64,000 nucleotides of DNA from Henckelia pumila (Eukaryota; Streptophyta; Magnoliopsida; Lamiales; Gesneriaceae), in the NCBI RefSeq assembly GCF_033568475.1, contig NC_133122.1:181245449-181309448 (forward strand), in the 5' to 3' direction. The position numbers were made by a program, and so were the translations under genes. Below the pieces are notes generated by a model. The model made no database searches. It was given only the letters and a program-made list of their open reading frames with translations, and had not been told where the DNA came from. Positions 28,201-43,200 of this stretch are shown piece by piece (position 1 is the first letter of the stretch; each line of letters starts with the position of its first letter).

Positions 28201-31200
28201 CGCACACGCTCAATCTTCTACGGACTCCGGTAGCAACAATTTATCAAATGGCTGAAGTAGTTGAAAATCATGAGTCCAAATCATATAAAAGAACCACATC
28301 ATAAAAGGCCTACTACTTACCTCTTCTGGAGGATCAAGAAGTTTGTCAACTATCGTCTTGATCGTGGCTGCATCAATGACTTCCCAAGTTTGACCATTCT
28401 GAAAAGCATGAGCTAACATCGGAAGAATGAGCATTTGCATCACAATTACCAAATGATCGTGACTCAACTGTTTTAGTTGGAAAATGTTCAGAAAGTGAAG
28501 TAGAATGTTTTTCTTCATGTTGGGTGGATAGCCCTCAGCAACCTGCGCATTATATGATGACCGCTGTTCAACTTTTAAGCATAGTGAAACAAAAAACAAT
28601 ACGAACTGATATTTATTTTATATAATAGTCATCAGGACTGCGTAACATACCTCAACAATGTAAAACTCCTTTAAGAAAGTAAAATCTATGCGAGTCTGAA
28701 ACAGGAAGATGACTAGAATATCAAATAATACATTGATCTCCATTCTATCATGACGCAAGTAGTTCAAGAAAGATTTGACAAGCCATTTGCTTTCTTTTAC
28801 CTGCAAACGTGTGAAGATTTCAACAATCAGTAATTTGGCAAGTAAAAAATATTGTAGATCAAAACAGGTACTATTTTTTTGATAGGAAACTCATATATGT
28901 TATATGCTATAATAAAATCTTACAAAAGGCGGATAAGATATCCGCTAGTTACAAAAGAAATGACGACTCCCTATTCATATCAACAAAAAACAAAAGACCA
29001 ATCTCTCATTAAATCCGAAATTGCAATATTCTGAAAATCTTTAAAAGATCTACTCCACATAGCATTCCGTATTATCTTATCCCAACACTCTTCCGCCGAT
29101 TCTTCCCAACTCTCAAATATTCTTCCATTTCCTCCAACCACACTGACCAACAAATACCATGAACCACCAAAGACCACAATATTTTCCCTTTTTTGCCCAA
29201 AAGAGAAGACAGATCCGTAGCAAAACAGGTACTATTCACTCATAGGAAATGTTAATAGGACAATGTAGTCTACTGACAAGGAGCAATTACTGCTCATTTT
29301 GCAGCCTAGCCCTTAAGAATAATAAAGTAGAGCCTGATTGGTCAATTAACTAACCACAAAACCTTTCTGCCCCTTTGAAGGAACAAAAGTACATTACCAA
29401 ACAAATTAACAATGAAATAATGAAGAGTTTTGAGCTTCCACACAAACACTCGTGCAAAAGCATTGTAACTCTTTGGTCATTTTAGTTAATATGTTAATTT
29501 TTTCCCAACATTTTTAAGTCTGCATGCGGTAAGAATAAACCAATATTAAATATTAATATTTAACCACAGTCAAATCATGCCCAAACAAGAATAAAAATTA
29601 CTGTGTTTACCAATCTGTCAAGGCCTTCATATGTATCCAATCAGGATACCTAGAAATACATGTGTATCCAATCTGGAACCACCAACCAAACTTCAAGATC
29701 TTACATTTTTCAACTGAGTAAGCACAACCATTTTTCTAACTGGTGCACCATTTCTTCAACAGGTCATGCTTAACTAAAACTCATTTTATATAATGCCAGC
29801 AAACAAATGCAAACCACCAATTAGTTCATATTATTGTCTTGAGGACAGGTTTAACTGATAAAAACCAGTAAACCAGACACCATTACCATTTTCTAGAATA
29901 CTTACCTCAGGTGTATCTGTTATATGTGAGAGAAAAAAAGCCTAAAAGCATATACGAAGGAAAACATACATGATATTGCGACCATGCTAATAATTCAAAC
30001 TCGAATAAATAACAAAAACAAGCTCTCAAGATGGACTATTCAGATTTCAGACTGCCATTTTAACTTACTTGCATTAAGTTCAATTCCTGCTCACTCTGTA
30101 GACGGGAAATTCTAGCCGGGGACTTCCACAACAGAACCAGTGTATCAAACACCACACGATTGCTCTGCAGCCAGCCAGGCATCAATTTAACCAGAGTTTT
30201 AACTAAAGCAAGACCCTGAAAATACGCATCTGATGTTGCACCAGAGGTGATGGCCAGATGAACAGACTCTTCTGATGTGGGGGCAACAAGACTGTCATCG
30301 TTCATTAAATTACTAGATGGATTGGAAGATCCTTGAGTAGTTGCTACATCGGTTTTTTGCAAAAATTCGGGGAAAGCACTAGCTATTATCTTTTCTGGTG
30401 ACTTAGCAAGTTCTTCTCTCAAGGGTTGGCCTGCATCCGATCTTATTATGTACATCAACCTGGATAAAAAGATAAAACACAATAAATACACAAACATTAT
30501 CAATAGCAAACTTAAACTAGAGCAAATTTTCATCTTCTATCCTGACATTACCTCCTGAAATATTTGGGTTGGCTTAATCGAGCAAGAAAATAATCGACAG
30601 CAGCTGTCGGATAACGATTAAGAAATTTTGTCAGTGGGAGACGATATGGACTATTTATCTCACTGTAAAACTGTCCAGGAGGGAGGGCGGCTTCTAAGTC
30701 AATCGTCAAAGTTACAAGGTCGTCAAGAAATTTTCCAGCCGCAGAAGGAAGGAGGTGGAAGAGCTCAATGATAGCTGCAAATTGTTGGAGAGGAATATCA
30801 TTAAAATTTAAAACAGCAATACATCCTAAGGATATCTATCAATGGTCGTGCGGTACATTTAATACGCACCAGCAGCTATTTTAGGCTCCTCTCCAGCCTT
30901 CCAGGACTTTTGGCATAGGGCAAGTTTCTCAGGTTCTAACCACTTCCTAAGATGTTCCAACAATTTTCCACCCAATGTAACGTTGAACCAGTTAGATAGG
31001 AGTTCGAGCAACCGAGCGAGACCTAGCAACAGAGGCATGCTGAGATTTTTGGTATGTGCCAAATTAACTAAAATTGGCCTCAAACTGCCTTGGAGGAGTT
31101 CTTTTGGCATTCGCTGCTGTAGAATAACCTAAAACAGGATAGAATTGGGGAAAAAAACGAAAAAAAAGACAGACAAAAAAAACAAATTAAGAAAATCATT

Positions 31201-34200
31201 AAGATGGATTAGATTGAAGTTCATATACACTAAACATTTACACGCATTTGATGCCGGAAAGCTATTGCAAATTAATATTAGGCACAATACTTGAGCAAAG
31301 TGTCACTCAATTCTAACAATAAGGACTCGTACAGGTCTAGAAAAAAAAATTTATTATCGATATCTTATGAGGAAGCTAAAATTTTAAAAAACTTAACAAT
31401 TTTATATTTATTTTCTCAAGGATAATAAAGGAAACAACTGGAAGAATAAGCACAAACCATGAAGAACAAGCAATCATGTCAAGATCTTTTAAGTAAATGG
31501 TAAAATACATTTTTACATAGACAAAGTCACCTCAAAATAAAATTTATTTTTCCAAATCAAACGCAAATATTATGTACTTTCAAGCTAGAGAAAAAAAAAT
31601 GTAAAACGTGAGTAAATAAGTCTAATAAACCTGGCGTAGCCCTTCCTTAGCAACTGTTACAATTTCAGGGGTCCTGCTTGTCAACGATTTGAAGAACATA
31701 GAAATTATTTTCGCTCGCAACTCGGAGTGATTTTGAGCTTTAAAGTCTGCCCAGGCCATGGCTGTGCAAAGCAGTTCAATGCAAGCAGTGCGAAGTTTAT
31801 TCAAGGACGTGGCCACTTTTGGATTCATAAATTTTACAACCCAAACAGTTTCATCAGCCTCTGCTATTTGTAGAGCTTCTTGCAGAAAGTTAATGAGCTC
31901 TGGAGTCAACTTAAGAAGGGGAGGCCTCAATGCAAGGCAGAAATTCAAAGCAGTGACAGTGCCGACCTGGAAGTAGCATAAAACGAGTTAGTAACATTAA
32001 CACAAAATATCAAATCCCCAATAACCACCAAATTCACCTGTTGATCAACAGTCTTAGACCGCAGTGGCCGCATGATAAGAGGTTGGTGAAAAGGTTCAAG
32101 CAACTCAGTAACCTCACTCCCAGTCCTACTAGCCAAAAGTGCCAACGATGACTGTACAATTTTTTTCACCTCAATAGATGAGTTGGGGCTAAATAGTTCT
32201 GATGCCAAATACTCCACAACACCTTGAAAACTTTGCCTTCGTGCTTCACTGTTTGCTTCATCAGCATTATTGACCATACGAAGAACTTGCATAAGCACCT
32301 GATTGGTCTCTTCCTGTTCTTTAGTAGCATACGTAGGAAGCCTTTTAAGCACATACAATAGACCCCTAACAATACGAACTTGATTAAGACATAGAATTTC
32401 AATTGTAACCTTTCCTATCAAAGCACCAAGCCCCATAACACCTCCCATTTGAGCTTGCCACGTGCTACCATGACAACAATGTAACAGCCTTGGTAAAAGT
32501 TGTTCAAATACAAAAATACGCACGCTTGGAGGAGGTGTATATACAGGGCTCATTGATGGGCTGGTGACAATCAGAGGAGTGCCAGGACCTCTGCCCATCA
32601 TTATATCGGAATGTTTCGAGTTAGCAAGGAACAGCAGTGTCTCGGCAAACATATGCAATGCATTTAATGCAGCTTTAGCATGCAACCGGTTTTCATCAGC
32701 CAGTACTTCAACCAAAGCATCTAAAAATATTGTAGGATCCAATTCTTTGAGAGAAGTGGTATGCCTATACTTTGAGCTCAAACTGGAACTGGTCGAAAGC
32801 AAAGGACCGCTAAGAGAAGTGGATGAAATCATACTCTGAGATGCTGAGCTTTCAACATGAAATATTATGGCAAAATGACGGCATATATGACCAACATATT
32901 CATCCTTGGGTTCATGCAGCTCAGGTTCTGCACTTGTGGCAATTAAAGTCATCAAGAGAATTTTGAATACAGATTTCTCGGCCATAAGCTGGGTCTTTGT
33001 CTTGACACCTAAGTCAGCCTGCACCAAAACATTATTTTAACTGATGGATCACTAAACATAATTCCAAGAAAGAAGTTCTACACAGTGACCCATTGATCAT
33101 ATCAATCAACAACAGAAAATTACAGAAATGTCTCTGGCATCTCAATTGGGAAAGCTAGAGCAGGGAATGTCCAACCAATAAAAGGCATAGAAACTATAAA
33201 GAGCACTGCAACTAAGAAAAAAAGGTAGAATACTAGATGGACCAATACTAAACCTCACAGAAACTGATAATTCAACAATAAACTTTCTACAATAAATAAA
33301 GAGAAATAATTAACCTCTAGAATATTAACTAACTAGAAAATATGCAGAGACATGAGGCATGCAGATAAAGTAAAAGGATACAATGAATAGGTGAACAAAA
33401 GCACCATTACGTTGTGATGTTACCTTGCTATCAGATGTTGTGGTTCTTCTCCGGGATGGATCAGCTGAAGAGCCTAGATAACTCGACAACAATCTTGTTG
33501 TTAATCTATCGTCATTAACAAGTCCAGGTAAATTTAGCTGAGAAAACAAGCATACACGAAGAAACTTAAGTGCTTGCTTGCGATAGAAGTCATCCATGCC
33601 AGCATTCTTATGCATGACAGCAATTACAGCAAGATTGATACACCGATCGAGAGGTACCAAAAATGGAGTAGAAGGCTCAAATGTGAGAATCAATCGTAGC
33701 CCATGCTCTGGATTTTCCTTGCATTCAAGTGCAAGAGGATCTTTGAGGAAACGTCTGTTGCGACCGCCCAACTTCCCCAGAAGTTGCAATGATTTCCCAC
33801 CCCATGGATATGGAGCAGGCTTTAAATGGGACCATAACGCCAGAATAACCTCGGAAATGACATTTGCCATACTTGGTTCCAGAAAATCAGGGTTTAAGCT
33901 ATCAATCCAAAACTCAAGTGTCCTTAGACCCAGACTGATGAGATCATCACTTCCTTTGAGACACATAACCAAAGGTTTCATAAGACGAGGAAGGTGAGGT
34001 AGTAGTGAACTCAACCTTGCAGGCAATGTCAAAGAAAGCTCTAACAAAATTTCTTTCATATCTTCAGCAGTAGGTCCCTCAAGCATAGCCAACAGCATAC
34101 TCAAGCATGGTTGAAGCGTCGGAATCAAGTCCCGAAGTAAAAGTTCGAATTTACCACCCGCTAGAGCACGAAACATTGTACGAAGAAGTTGTAAATAACC

Positions 34201-37200
34201 GATTGGTCTCTCAACCTCTGTGGCATTTTTCATGCAAGTCTCCATTATAATAGGCACATGAGGTTGAAGAATACGCTCACAGTCTGAAGGAGCCTTTGCG
34301 ACAGCATTGAATAAAAATCGGAAGAGATGCAAAACAAGTTTTGATCCGGGTGAATCGGGATGTTTTAGAACATCAAGTTTGCTGCTAACAAGAAAATTAA
34401 CTAAAACATCTGCAAATGGACGAAAAACTTTCGGGGCTTGTAGAAGAGTAGAAAAGATGTGGACTAGCTGGCTATTAGAAATCATGCACTCAAAAAGCTC
34501 CATCATGCATAGAGAAAACATGTCCATTAAATCACGTGGTTCCATGATGGCCAGAATGTTGGAAAACAGATGGATCATTTCTCTCTCCTCATCCTTCTCT
34601 TTGAACAATGCTAAACAATGAACACCGCTCTTCAAAACACCAGAGGCTTTGCAAACCTATCAAACTCAAAACATAAGTTCATGACACTAAGTTAGGCATA
34701 GAAAAGTGATATGAAAAACAATACCTCATCTTCTCTCATCCCTCTGAACGGCTGTGGCATTGAGGAACCTGACGACGTAGATGCAAGCGTTTGCTGAGTG
34801 GTCCCATGGGTGGAGGGTGACACCTATATGGTTTAGATAGAACCATAATAAAGCTGCGCATTGGAAAAATTACAAAACTGAGAGAACTCACAAACCTGTG
34901 ACCGTGGTACATGCGCATGAGTAATGCTCCAGATGATTGTCTTCATTCCTGCAAATTGCGTCAAAAGGTGAGCCACTGAAACATACATGAGTCTTCCTGT
35001 CCCATAAAAAATGTCAAATTTATTCCATTTGTTAAGTGTTTGGTTTTTTTATTGGGATAGCGAAAGGATAAAAGACTTTTACCCATAACCAAGGTCTTTA
35101 TCAGATGCTTACAATCGTTGACTTCTTTGAAATGCTCAACGGGCATGGGCAGATTAAAGACAGCTTGCTACATCATGACTAAAGATTAGGAAACAAAAAG
35201 AAAACTAAAAGAAATTCTAGAGAAAATTCAGACAATACACATATATGATTTGACATAATGGTTCAAGATAATACATTTTTTAGAAAGAAAAAACGAAAGA
35301 AAACAAATGACAAATCATACTGCTGAAAACGCCCAAGTCAAAGTCAAAGTCAAAATTGCTATCATTGTACGAAAACTCTCCGTCTACTTCTTAATTAGGT
35401 CCCCACAAAAACTTCTGTTTCATCTTTAGTTTAACTGTAACAAGAACTAAAGCAAATCGGGGATGTCCTCCCAAACAGCTAAGAATCTAGTCTAGTTTCA
35501 GCTTCTTATAGGCTGGGGTGGTAAAAACAAGCCAAACTTTGCAAACTCTTTAAATGTTTAGAACCTTCCACAAAAACTTCTGTTTAATCTTAGTTTAACA
35601 AGAACTAAAACAAATCGGGGATGTCCTCTCAAACAGCTAAGAATCTAGTCTAGTTTCAGCTTCTTATAAGCTGGGGTGGTAAAACAAGCCAAACTTTGCA
35701 AACTCTTTAAATGTTTAAAACCTTTGGTTGTTTGATGGAAACTGGTAAACGATGCAGAATAACCAAAGCCACTGGAGCTCAACCAACTTAAAGCTATGCC
35801 TAACTGAGCAAATGAAGTTCTTTCACGCACTCAAGGTAAAAAAAAACACACCCCATTCCATCACCTAGAGGTCAGATTTTCAATGGAAAATTTCTGTTTG
35901 ACTCAGTTTGAGTAGACTAGCCAAACCATCATGTACAAGCAAGAAGAGCAGAATTGGCCACGGAAACAGACACCCACGGATTAGTTTTCTATAATGTGAT
36001 GACCAGCAATCAGCTAAATGAGGATCCAAATTCATCACACAGCCTTTAAGAACGTAAACAAACTTCTTCACAAAAATGGAGGAGCTTCGAACATAAACTG
36101 GGCTTTGCCAATATTCTAAAACCTTTTCTTTTATAAGGTACGGTGATATATTATTATTAAAACTAATAATAATATAATTACAAAAAGCGGACAAGAAGTT
36201 CACCGCAGACAAAAGGATGAACAAAAGCCCTACCACATCAACAACAAATAAACCTACAATCCCTCAAAATATCCAAGATCGAAAACGTGGCACCCGAAAC
36301 CAAATATCCTAGGGTGGTACATGCTCCGCAATATATGTAGTTAATACCTGAAATACGAAAATCCCACCAACAAATGGGGGACGGGTGGCATGAATGAATA
36401 GATCTCACAAGAATGAATGGTACAAAAGATTTAACAGGAACTTTTTTTTTTTTGATAAAAAAACATATATGATATTAAAACTTAATAATAGTTACATAGG
36501 AAGGTGGACCAGTGATCCACTATATTCACTATACAAGATCTAGGAAAGTACTATTTGAAAACCAAACTCCAATCCCTATACAACTCTGAAACTGAAAACG
36601 ATTCGAAGAGAGGTGAATTATGTAACCAAGCTGCTACTCTCAACTTAATCTTATCTCAAATCTCTTCCCTCGAAGCCTCTTCTTCCTAAAAAATCCTCCT
36701 ATTTCTTTCTAGCCAAACGAACCAGCAAATGCAATGAGTTATGGCTGCCCAAAGAATTTTCCCCCTTTTGCCCAGATAGCTCCCCAAATTTGCTGCGAAT
36801 AATTCCTTCGTAATCTTCGGAGTCACCCAAGACAATCCCAAATCCTTCAACGCTAACCACCATAAGGATGATGTGAATGGACAATGCACCAACATATGAT
36901 CATGACACTCACCCACTTGCTTGCAAAGCACACACCAATTCGGATTAAGAAAACATTTTGGGAACCTCTTTTGGATCATTTCACAAGTCGGTATCCTTCC
37001 CAGAATTGCGGCCCAAGAGAACACCTTTACCTTTGAAGGAATCGGCGCTTTCCAAATCGATTGAAGAAGATCATATTTTGGGAACCGAGTTTCCGGAAAA
37101 AAAGAATGAAAAAAAGATTTCACTGAAAACTCACCTGAGACATCCCATTTCCAACACCTAATATCCTCTCCTCCCTCCCTAAGACTAACCCTGCCCAAAA

Positions 37201-40200
37201 CTTCCAACAAATTGATTAGATCACCCATCTCCTCATCTCTGAGATCGCGACGAAAATGCAAATTCCAAGAGGACGAATTAATGAGTGAAAAAGATTCTCT
37301 AGAAAGGAAGTGTGAGATAGGCTTATTATGAGCTCTAGAAATTTGGAAAAGCACTGGGAAAAGGATTTTAAAAGAGCAGCTCCCCACCAAGAATCCTCCC
37401 AAAATTTAACTCTATCTCCCCCCCTTGACTGCAAACCTCAATGATTGTAAAAAAGCCGGGTAAATCCTAGAGATGAACTTCCATGGGCTACGAAACGTGT
37501 TATTCCTTGCCAATCCCGCGTCCCAGCCATTCTCTTGCATGCCGTATTCGCTAATAACAATTCTCCTCCACAACGTGTACCCCTCCTTAGAGAAACGCCA
37601 CCACCATTTGCCCAACAAGGCCTTGTTCCGCAGACCGATATTGCCAATCCCCAATCCTCCCCTATTCTTTGGAATGATAACCTTATCCCAAGCTACCCAA
37701 TGACAGTGCTTATCCCCATCCGGCCCGTCCCACAAAAAATTCCTCATTAACTTCTCCATGGACGCCGCCACCCCCCTAGGTATTCTGAAAAGCGACAAAT
37801 AATACAACGGTATGGCGTTCATAACTGCCGAAATCAGTGTAAGTCTTCCTCCTCTCAAAAGGAAAGATTTCTTCCAACTCGCTAACTTTTTTGACATCCT
37901 AAATAACACCGGTTCCCAAAAAGATGCCTTAATTGGATTTCCTCCCAGAGGAACCCCCAAGTATTGGATTGGCCAGGACTCCACCATCCAAACTCCCTGG
38001 CCATCTCCACCTCTGCTTCGTAGTTAATGCTCAATAAAGCACTCTTTTCTAAATTGATCTTTAGCCCTGACATGTCACAAAAAGTATTCAGAACGTCCTT
38101 CAAAAATCTCAAGTGTTCTTCATCCTTCACAAAAAATATAGAGTCGTCCGCAAATTGTAAGTGAGAAACCTCTACACTATCTTTTCCTATGACCCACCCT
38201 TGAATAAAGTTCAAGGACTTAGCCTTATCCACTAACCTAGCCAAAACATCCGCCACCAAATTAAAAAAGAAAGGAGATAAAGAGTCACCCTGCCTCAAGC
38301 CCTTTTCGCCTTTGATTTTTCCACACGGCCTGCCATTAATAATAATCGAGTAGCTAACATTGTCGAGGCAGCCCCTGATCCATCTCCTCCACCTGTCACC
38401 GAAGCCCTTCTTCATGAGAACAAAGTCCAAAAATCGGAGATCCACATTATCGTAAGCCCTTCTTTTCGCAAGCTCATCACATAAGAACTCCAAAGTTAAG
38501 GGTGCTTGACTCTGGGCAATTACGAGGTTGATGACTCCCGGAAAGTTTCTCAGAGTTCGTGTAGAGGTGTCAAAATGGGCTAAGCCCGTCGGGTTGGTCC
38601 GCCCCGCCATACAAAATAGGTGGGTTGGGTCGATAATTTTCTAACCCGCCTAAAAGATGGACAGGCCCACCCGGCCCGCCTAATGATGGGTTGTGGTGGT
38701 ACTTGGTTGCGGGTTGGCCCACCAAAACCCGCTAAATTACACGTAAGCCTGCCTGGTTAGCCCGTCCCACCACTTAAAATAGTTGGGTTGGGTTGGGTTG
38801 GTGTTTTCCCAACCCGCCTTAAAGGTGGGTCGGCCACCCCGCCTAATGGTGAGTTGCGACTGGTTGTGGGTCGGTCCGTCCCGCCAACCCATTTTGACAC
38901 CCGTGCGTGTGAGTCAGGACATGAGCATGCTCGAAAGACCCGCCTAGGTACAAGTGGGGACAGTCGTGGTATCTGAAGCATTACAGAAATGTCTCTAAAT
39001 TCTATGTTCTTCCCTGTCAAAGTAGATGTGTGAATCTTGATCTTGTCTCGGCACTCATCAATCGATTCTTCATCATCTTCGAAGATTCTCTTATTACGTT
39101 TTAACCACACCGACCAACAAATACAATGCATTGCTACTGTCCACAAAATTCTCCCCATCTTTCCTATAATACGACCAAGATCCGAAGCGAGAAGATCTTG
39201 CGTGGATCTTGGTACTAACCACACTAATCCCGTTTCCCCCAAAGCTCTGGCTCACAAAAAAGTCGTACAATGGCAAAAAAAAATGAGCATGTGGTTCTGA
39301 GTTTCAATCTCTTTCCGACAAAGGGCACGGGCACACCGGTTCGTGGGGGAGAGCACGAGAGGGCCACCTCTTTTGCATGGAATTGCAAGTCGGCAACTAA
39401 CCCAAAACAGCAGTCCAAAAGAGTACTTGATTCTTTGGTGGAATCGGAACTTTCCAACTAGAGTGGAAAAGAAGAAACAAAGGAAACCTACTAGCCGAAA
39501 AAAATAAGATTCATAAAAATATTTAACTGAGAATAAACCTGACGAATCCCCAATCCACACTCTGATATTATCCACTCCTTCACTCAACCTAACCCTCTCT
39601 AAAGCCCCCGAGAGAACGCTCAACTCATCAACTTCTACATCCCCCAACTATCTTACGGAAATGCAAATTCCACGATAAAGAAGAAGAAGAGGACAAAATA
39701 ACCGACCAAGCAAAATGAGAAAACAACATATTATGAGCAGAAGAAATCTGAAACAAGGAAATAAATCCTGAAACGATGAATCCCACACCACCCGTCCTCC
39801 CAAAATCTAACCCTTGTACCCCCCTCTAACAACGGTCCTCACTATTTGGTGAAAAGCCGAGTAAGTTCTAGATATATGCTTCCAAGTACTTCTATATGTA
39901 CCATCCCTTGCTAACCCTGCAAGAGATGTTTCCAAGATCCCATACCCTAGTCGTTTGGTGGTCGATGGCAGGTTTACTCGGAATGAAAAAATCCACAAAC
40001 GGGCATAACAGATAACAGCCTTGTACTTGGGAAGTTTTAGAATATAAAAAAAACTATGACCAATAAGGAATGAAATGATTGCTGTTCCACTTCTATACAA
40101 CACCAGAAATTTTCAGTCGCTTTTAACAGGCTGAAAAGCTGCCCACTTTTATTCCTTAGGGTTAATTTTAGAATTTTTGAGAACAAGAGATATTTCTATT

Positions 40201-43200
40201 GAAGTTTTCAGTCACTACTCACTGAATATGGAACGAAATAATTAGCACAAATAATTGCATCAAGAGACTTCAGAACATATAGGCAAGAGATTTAACAGGC
40301 GGACAACAATATGAAATTCAATTTGGGTATACAAAATAGCAATATATCTTGAAATCTTTCTCAACCATTTCAACCATCAAATCTAACCAGCTATAAATTA
40401 TGAGCTTTAAAAAACACACAAAAAGGAGAATATAATCCATAAAAAAAATAATCAAAAAGATGTACTGATGAGACGGGAAGATCAACTCAAAGTATCGAGT
40501 TAAATTACCTGCACCGGCACTTCAAGTTTAGACCTCAATGTGGGCCGAATTTTTCCTTCATCTCCCTCTTCCAATAGCTTTAATGCAGATTAAAACATGG
40601 GAAATGAAATAAGTCATTAGCTACAAGTAACTGCTATGCAATAAAAGCAACCAGAGACAGCAAAAATGAATCCCAACATAGTTGATGCATTTATAAGCGT
40701 AAACAATGTCATAAGTTTGCAAATCCAAAAGTAACATCATTCCATTTTGTACACCACCATCTTTAGGAATCCATAAAAGTATAAATCATGTGTAATCATT
40801 CAAAGTGATCGATGCCTTCTTACACAATATTAAATAAAGTTGGAAGAGATATAAGTTGCCATACATCAAACTTCTCCACATTGGTTCCAAAAGCACTATT
40901 TTTTAAAGAATATGACCCACATCAACCATTTTGCCACCTTTAATCTCTCATTCAAGTTTCAACAATTCTCTGGAAATTATTATCAGAATTCAGATAGCAA
41001 ACTAGGCTCAAATTATTTCAAGCTTTTAGTTTGCTAGTCTATGGCTCTTCAACTAGCTGAGTCGAAGCTCAAAATACGGAGTTCAAAATACAGGAACCAA
41101 GCCTTTACTATTTTATTATTATTATTTGGTTAATAATAACAATAATAACACATGACGATAAAAACAACTAGAAATCATGCTGTTTTTTGTTTTTAAAAAA
41201 AATCAAACATGCTTATTAGGAGCATATGCTTTTCGGAAATGTGTTGTGGTTATTTTTTGGTTTTATTATATAGATAAGGTATTTTTATCGTAGATATCCT
41301 GTCACATAGTAGTGTCTTTGGTGGACAATGTCAAATCAGATAAACTTACCCTTTCAATGAGATGTAAGATAACTCATGATTTAAAATATATCAAACAATG
41401 AATTATAATATTCATATAAATAATAAATGACATAATAAAAGAACATACTGAGTAAGTTGAAGTTTGAATTAAAAATGATATTAATTAAAGATAAAATTAG
41501 TTAATGAAGCAACGAAACTGGGATGGAAAGGTTTGGTTTTATTTCAAGACAAAGAACAAGACATTGGGTAATTGGCTATCGCACCCCCTAAACATACACC
41601 TTTGGCACTATAAACGCATCCTAGAATCATATTGCTAGCACATTACACCCCCTAAACACACAAATTCGGCACAATACACCAACCATATGAGGGGATTTTT
41701 ACCTCAAGAAAATTTATTCATTTACGTACTTAACATTGTTCAATTAAATTAAAGAATAAATAATCTGAAAGTTTTATCTTTTCGAATAAAAACTAAACAA
41801 GCTTAATTTATAACTTAATAAATAACTTATTTTCTTTATAAATTATTATTATTAGATGAATATCATGCTTCGACTAAATAGCTTAACCAATTTAGATTAC
41901 ACTCGTACTCGATTAGTTAAATATAAGAAAAAATTTCTACTTCAAAAGACTTGCAATTAAATAAATGTTGAATCAACCACAAAGGACGTATAAGCATCTT
42001 CATGATCATGTTTATTTGGTTTTATATAATTTTTTGGATTGATATTTTATAACTTCTGGGGAACAAAATATTCTAAAAAAATTCCAAACAAAAGTAGAAA
42101 ATAGGTAATACCAAGTACAAAAATGCAAAGGGTCACATAAAATGTATGAATTAAGAGTAGCATTTTAATTTAGTTATTTTAAATAAATTATATAAACAAT
42201 AAAAGACAAATTAATTGAATTTGGTTTTAATGTTTACTAATTGTATCAACGTACATTGGATCATGTATGTATATACACTATTTTAGCTATTTATCAAACA
42301 AATTAACTCAGAATCTATAATTGATTATAATAATTGGATGAAATAAAATTATCATAAATTTGTATCCAACATTTAAATTTTATCAAGAAAATAAAACATA
42401 TCTTAAAAATTTTAAGTGATATTTACTTGGCTTTTAGGCAATATGATATTATGATTACATATCCCAATTGTTTATTGAGTTATATGAGTTTGTATAATGC
42501 ATTAATATTTTTTAAGGCCAAAACTCCACTTTTCAGATGCATTGTGCCAAAATGTGTGGATAAGAGGGTGCATTGTGCCAGTTGCACATTAACAAAAAGA
42601 TTTCACAAAGTAAAACTAAACATGGCCAGAACTTGCCCATTAAATTAATTAAAATATTAATAAATTTGATAGATGATCATTAAAAAAACATTTGTTTTGA
42701 AAGCAATGAGAGAGTATTACAAAATATCTTTATGAGACATCAAGCATCATCTCTTGGTAAAATGCACAAGTTTCGATAGGACAAATTTACTTAAAAGTCT
42801 CTGTTTACTCGTCCCAACTCAAATAAGACAAATTGGACAAATGTCAGATACTTCAGAATAATGGGCTGGATAAGTAATGATGAGTTGTTATCATGGGCCT
42901 GGATAAATTGGTCCTATCCACTTACAAGAGAATTCTAGAAACGATAATTGGAACCGATAACTTGGAGAAGAGGAAAGGGATTAGGAAGCTAAATATAAAT
43001 TAGGCAGGATAGAAGGTGGAGACTCAGGATCACATTTTTTTCATTGCTCTTTTGTGGGTTTGGTTAGGGTAGCTTCGAGATCAACGATGGGATTTATTTG
43101 TAATAGATCTTGGACGCGACCGAAGCAAGAGGGGTAGAATTTTTTGGATGGTGATAGTTCATTGTATTTGTTGGTCGGTTTGGTTGGAGAGAAAATAGGG

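Noticed and set aside
32564..34621. Long plus-strand frames antisense to TRA1
   Set aside because: Shadows of the long TRA1 exons on the other strand; their translations have no recognisable features.
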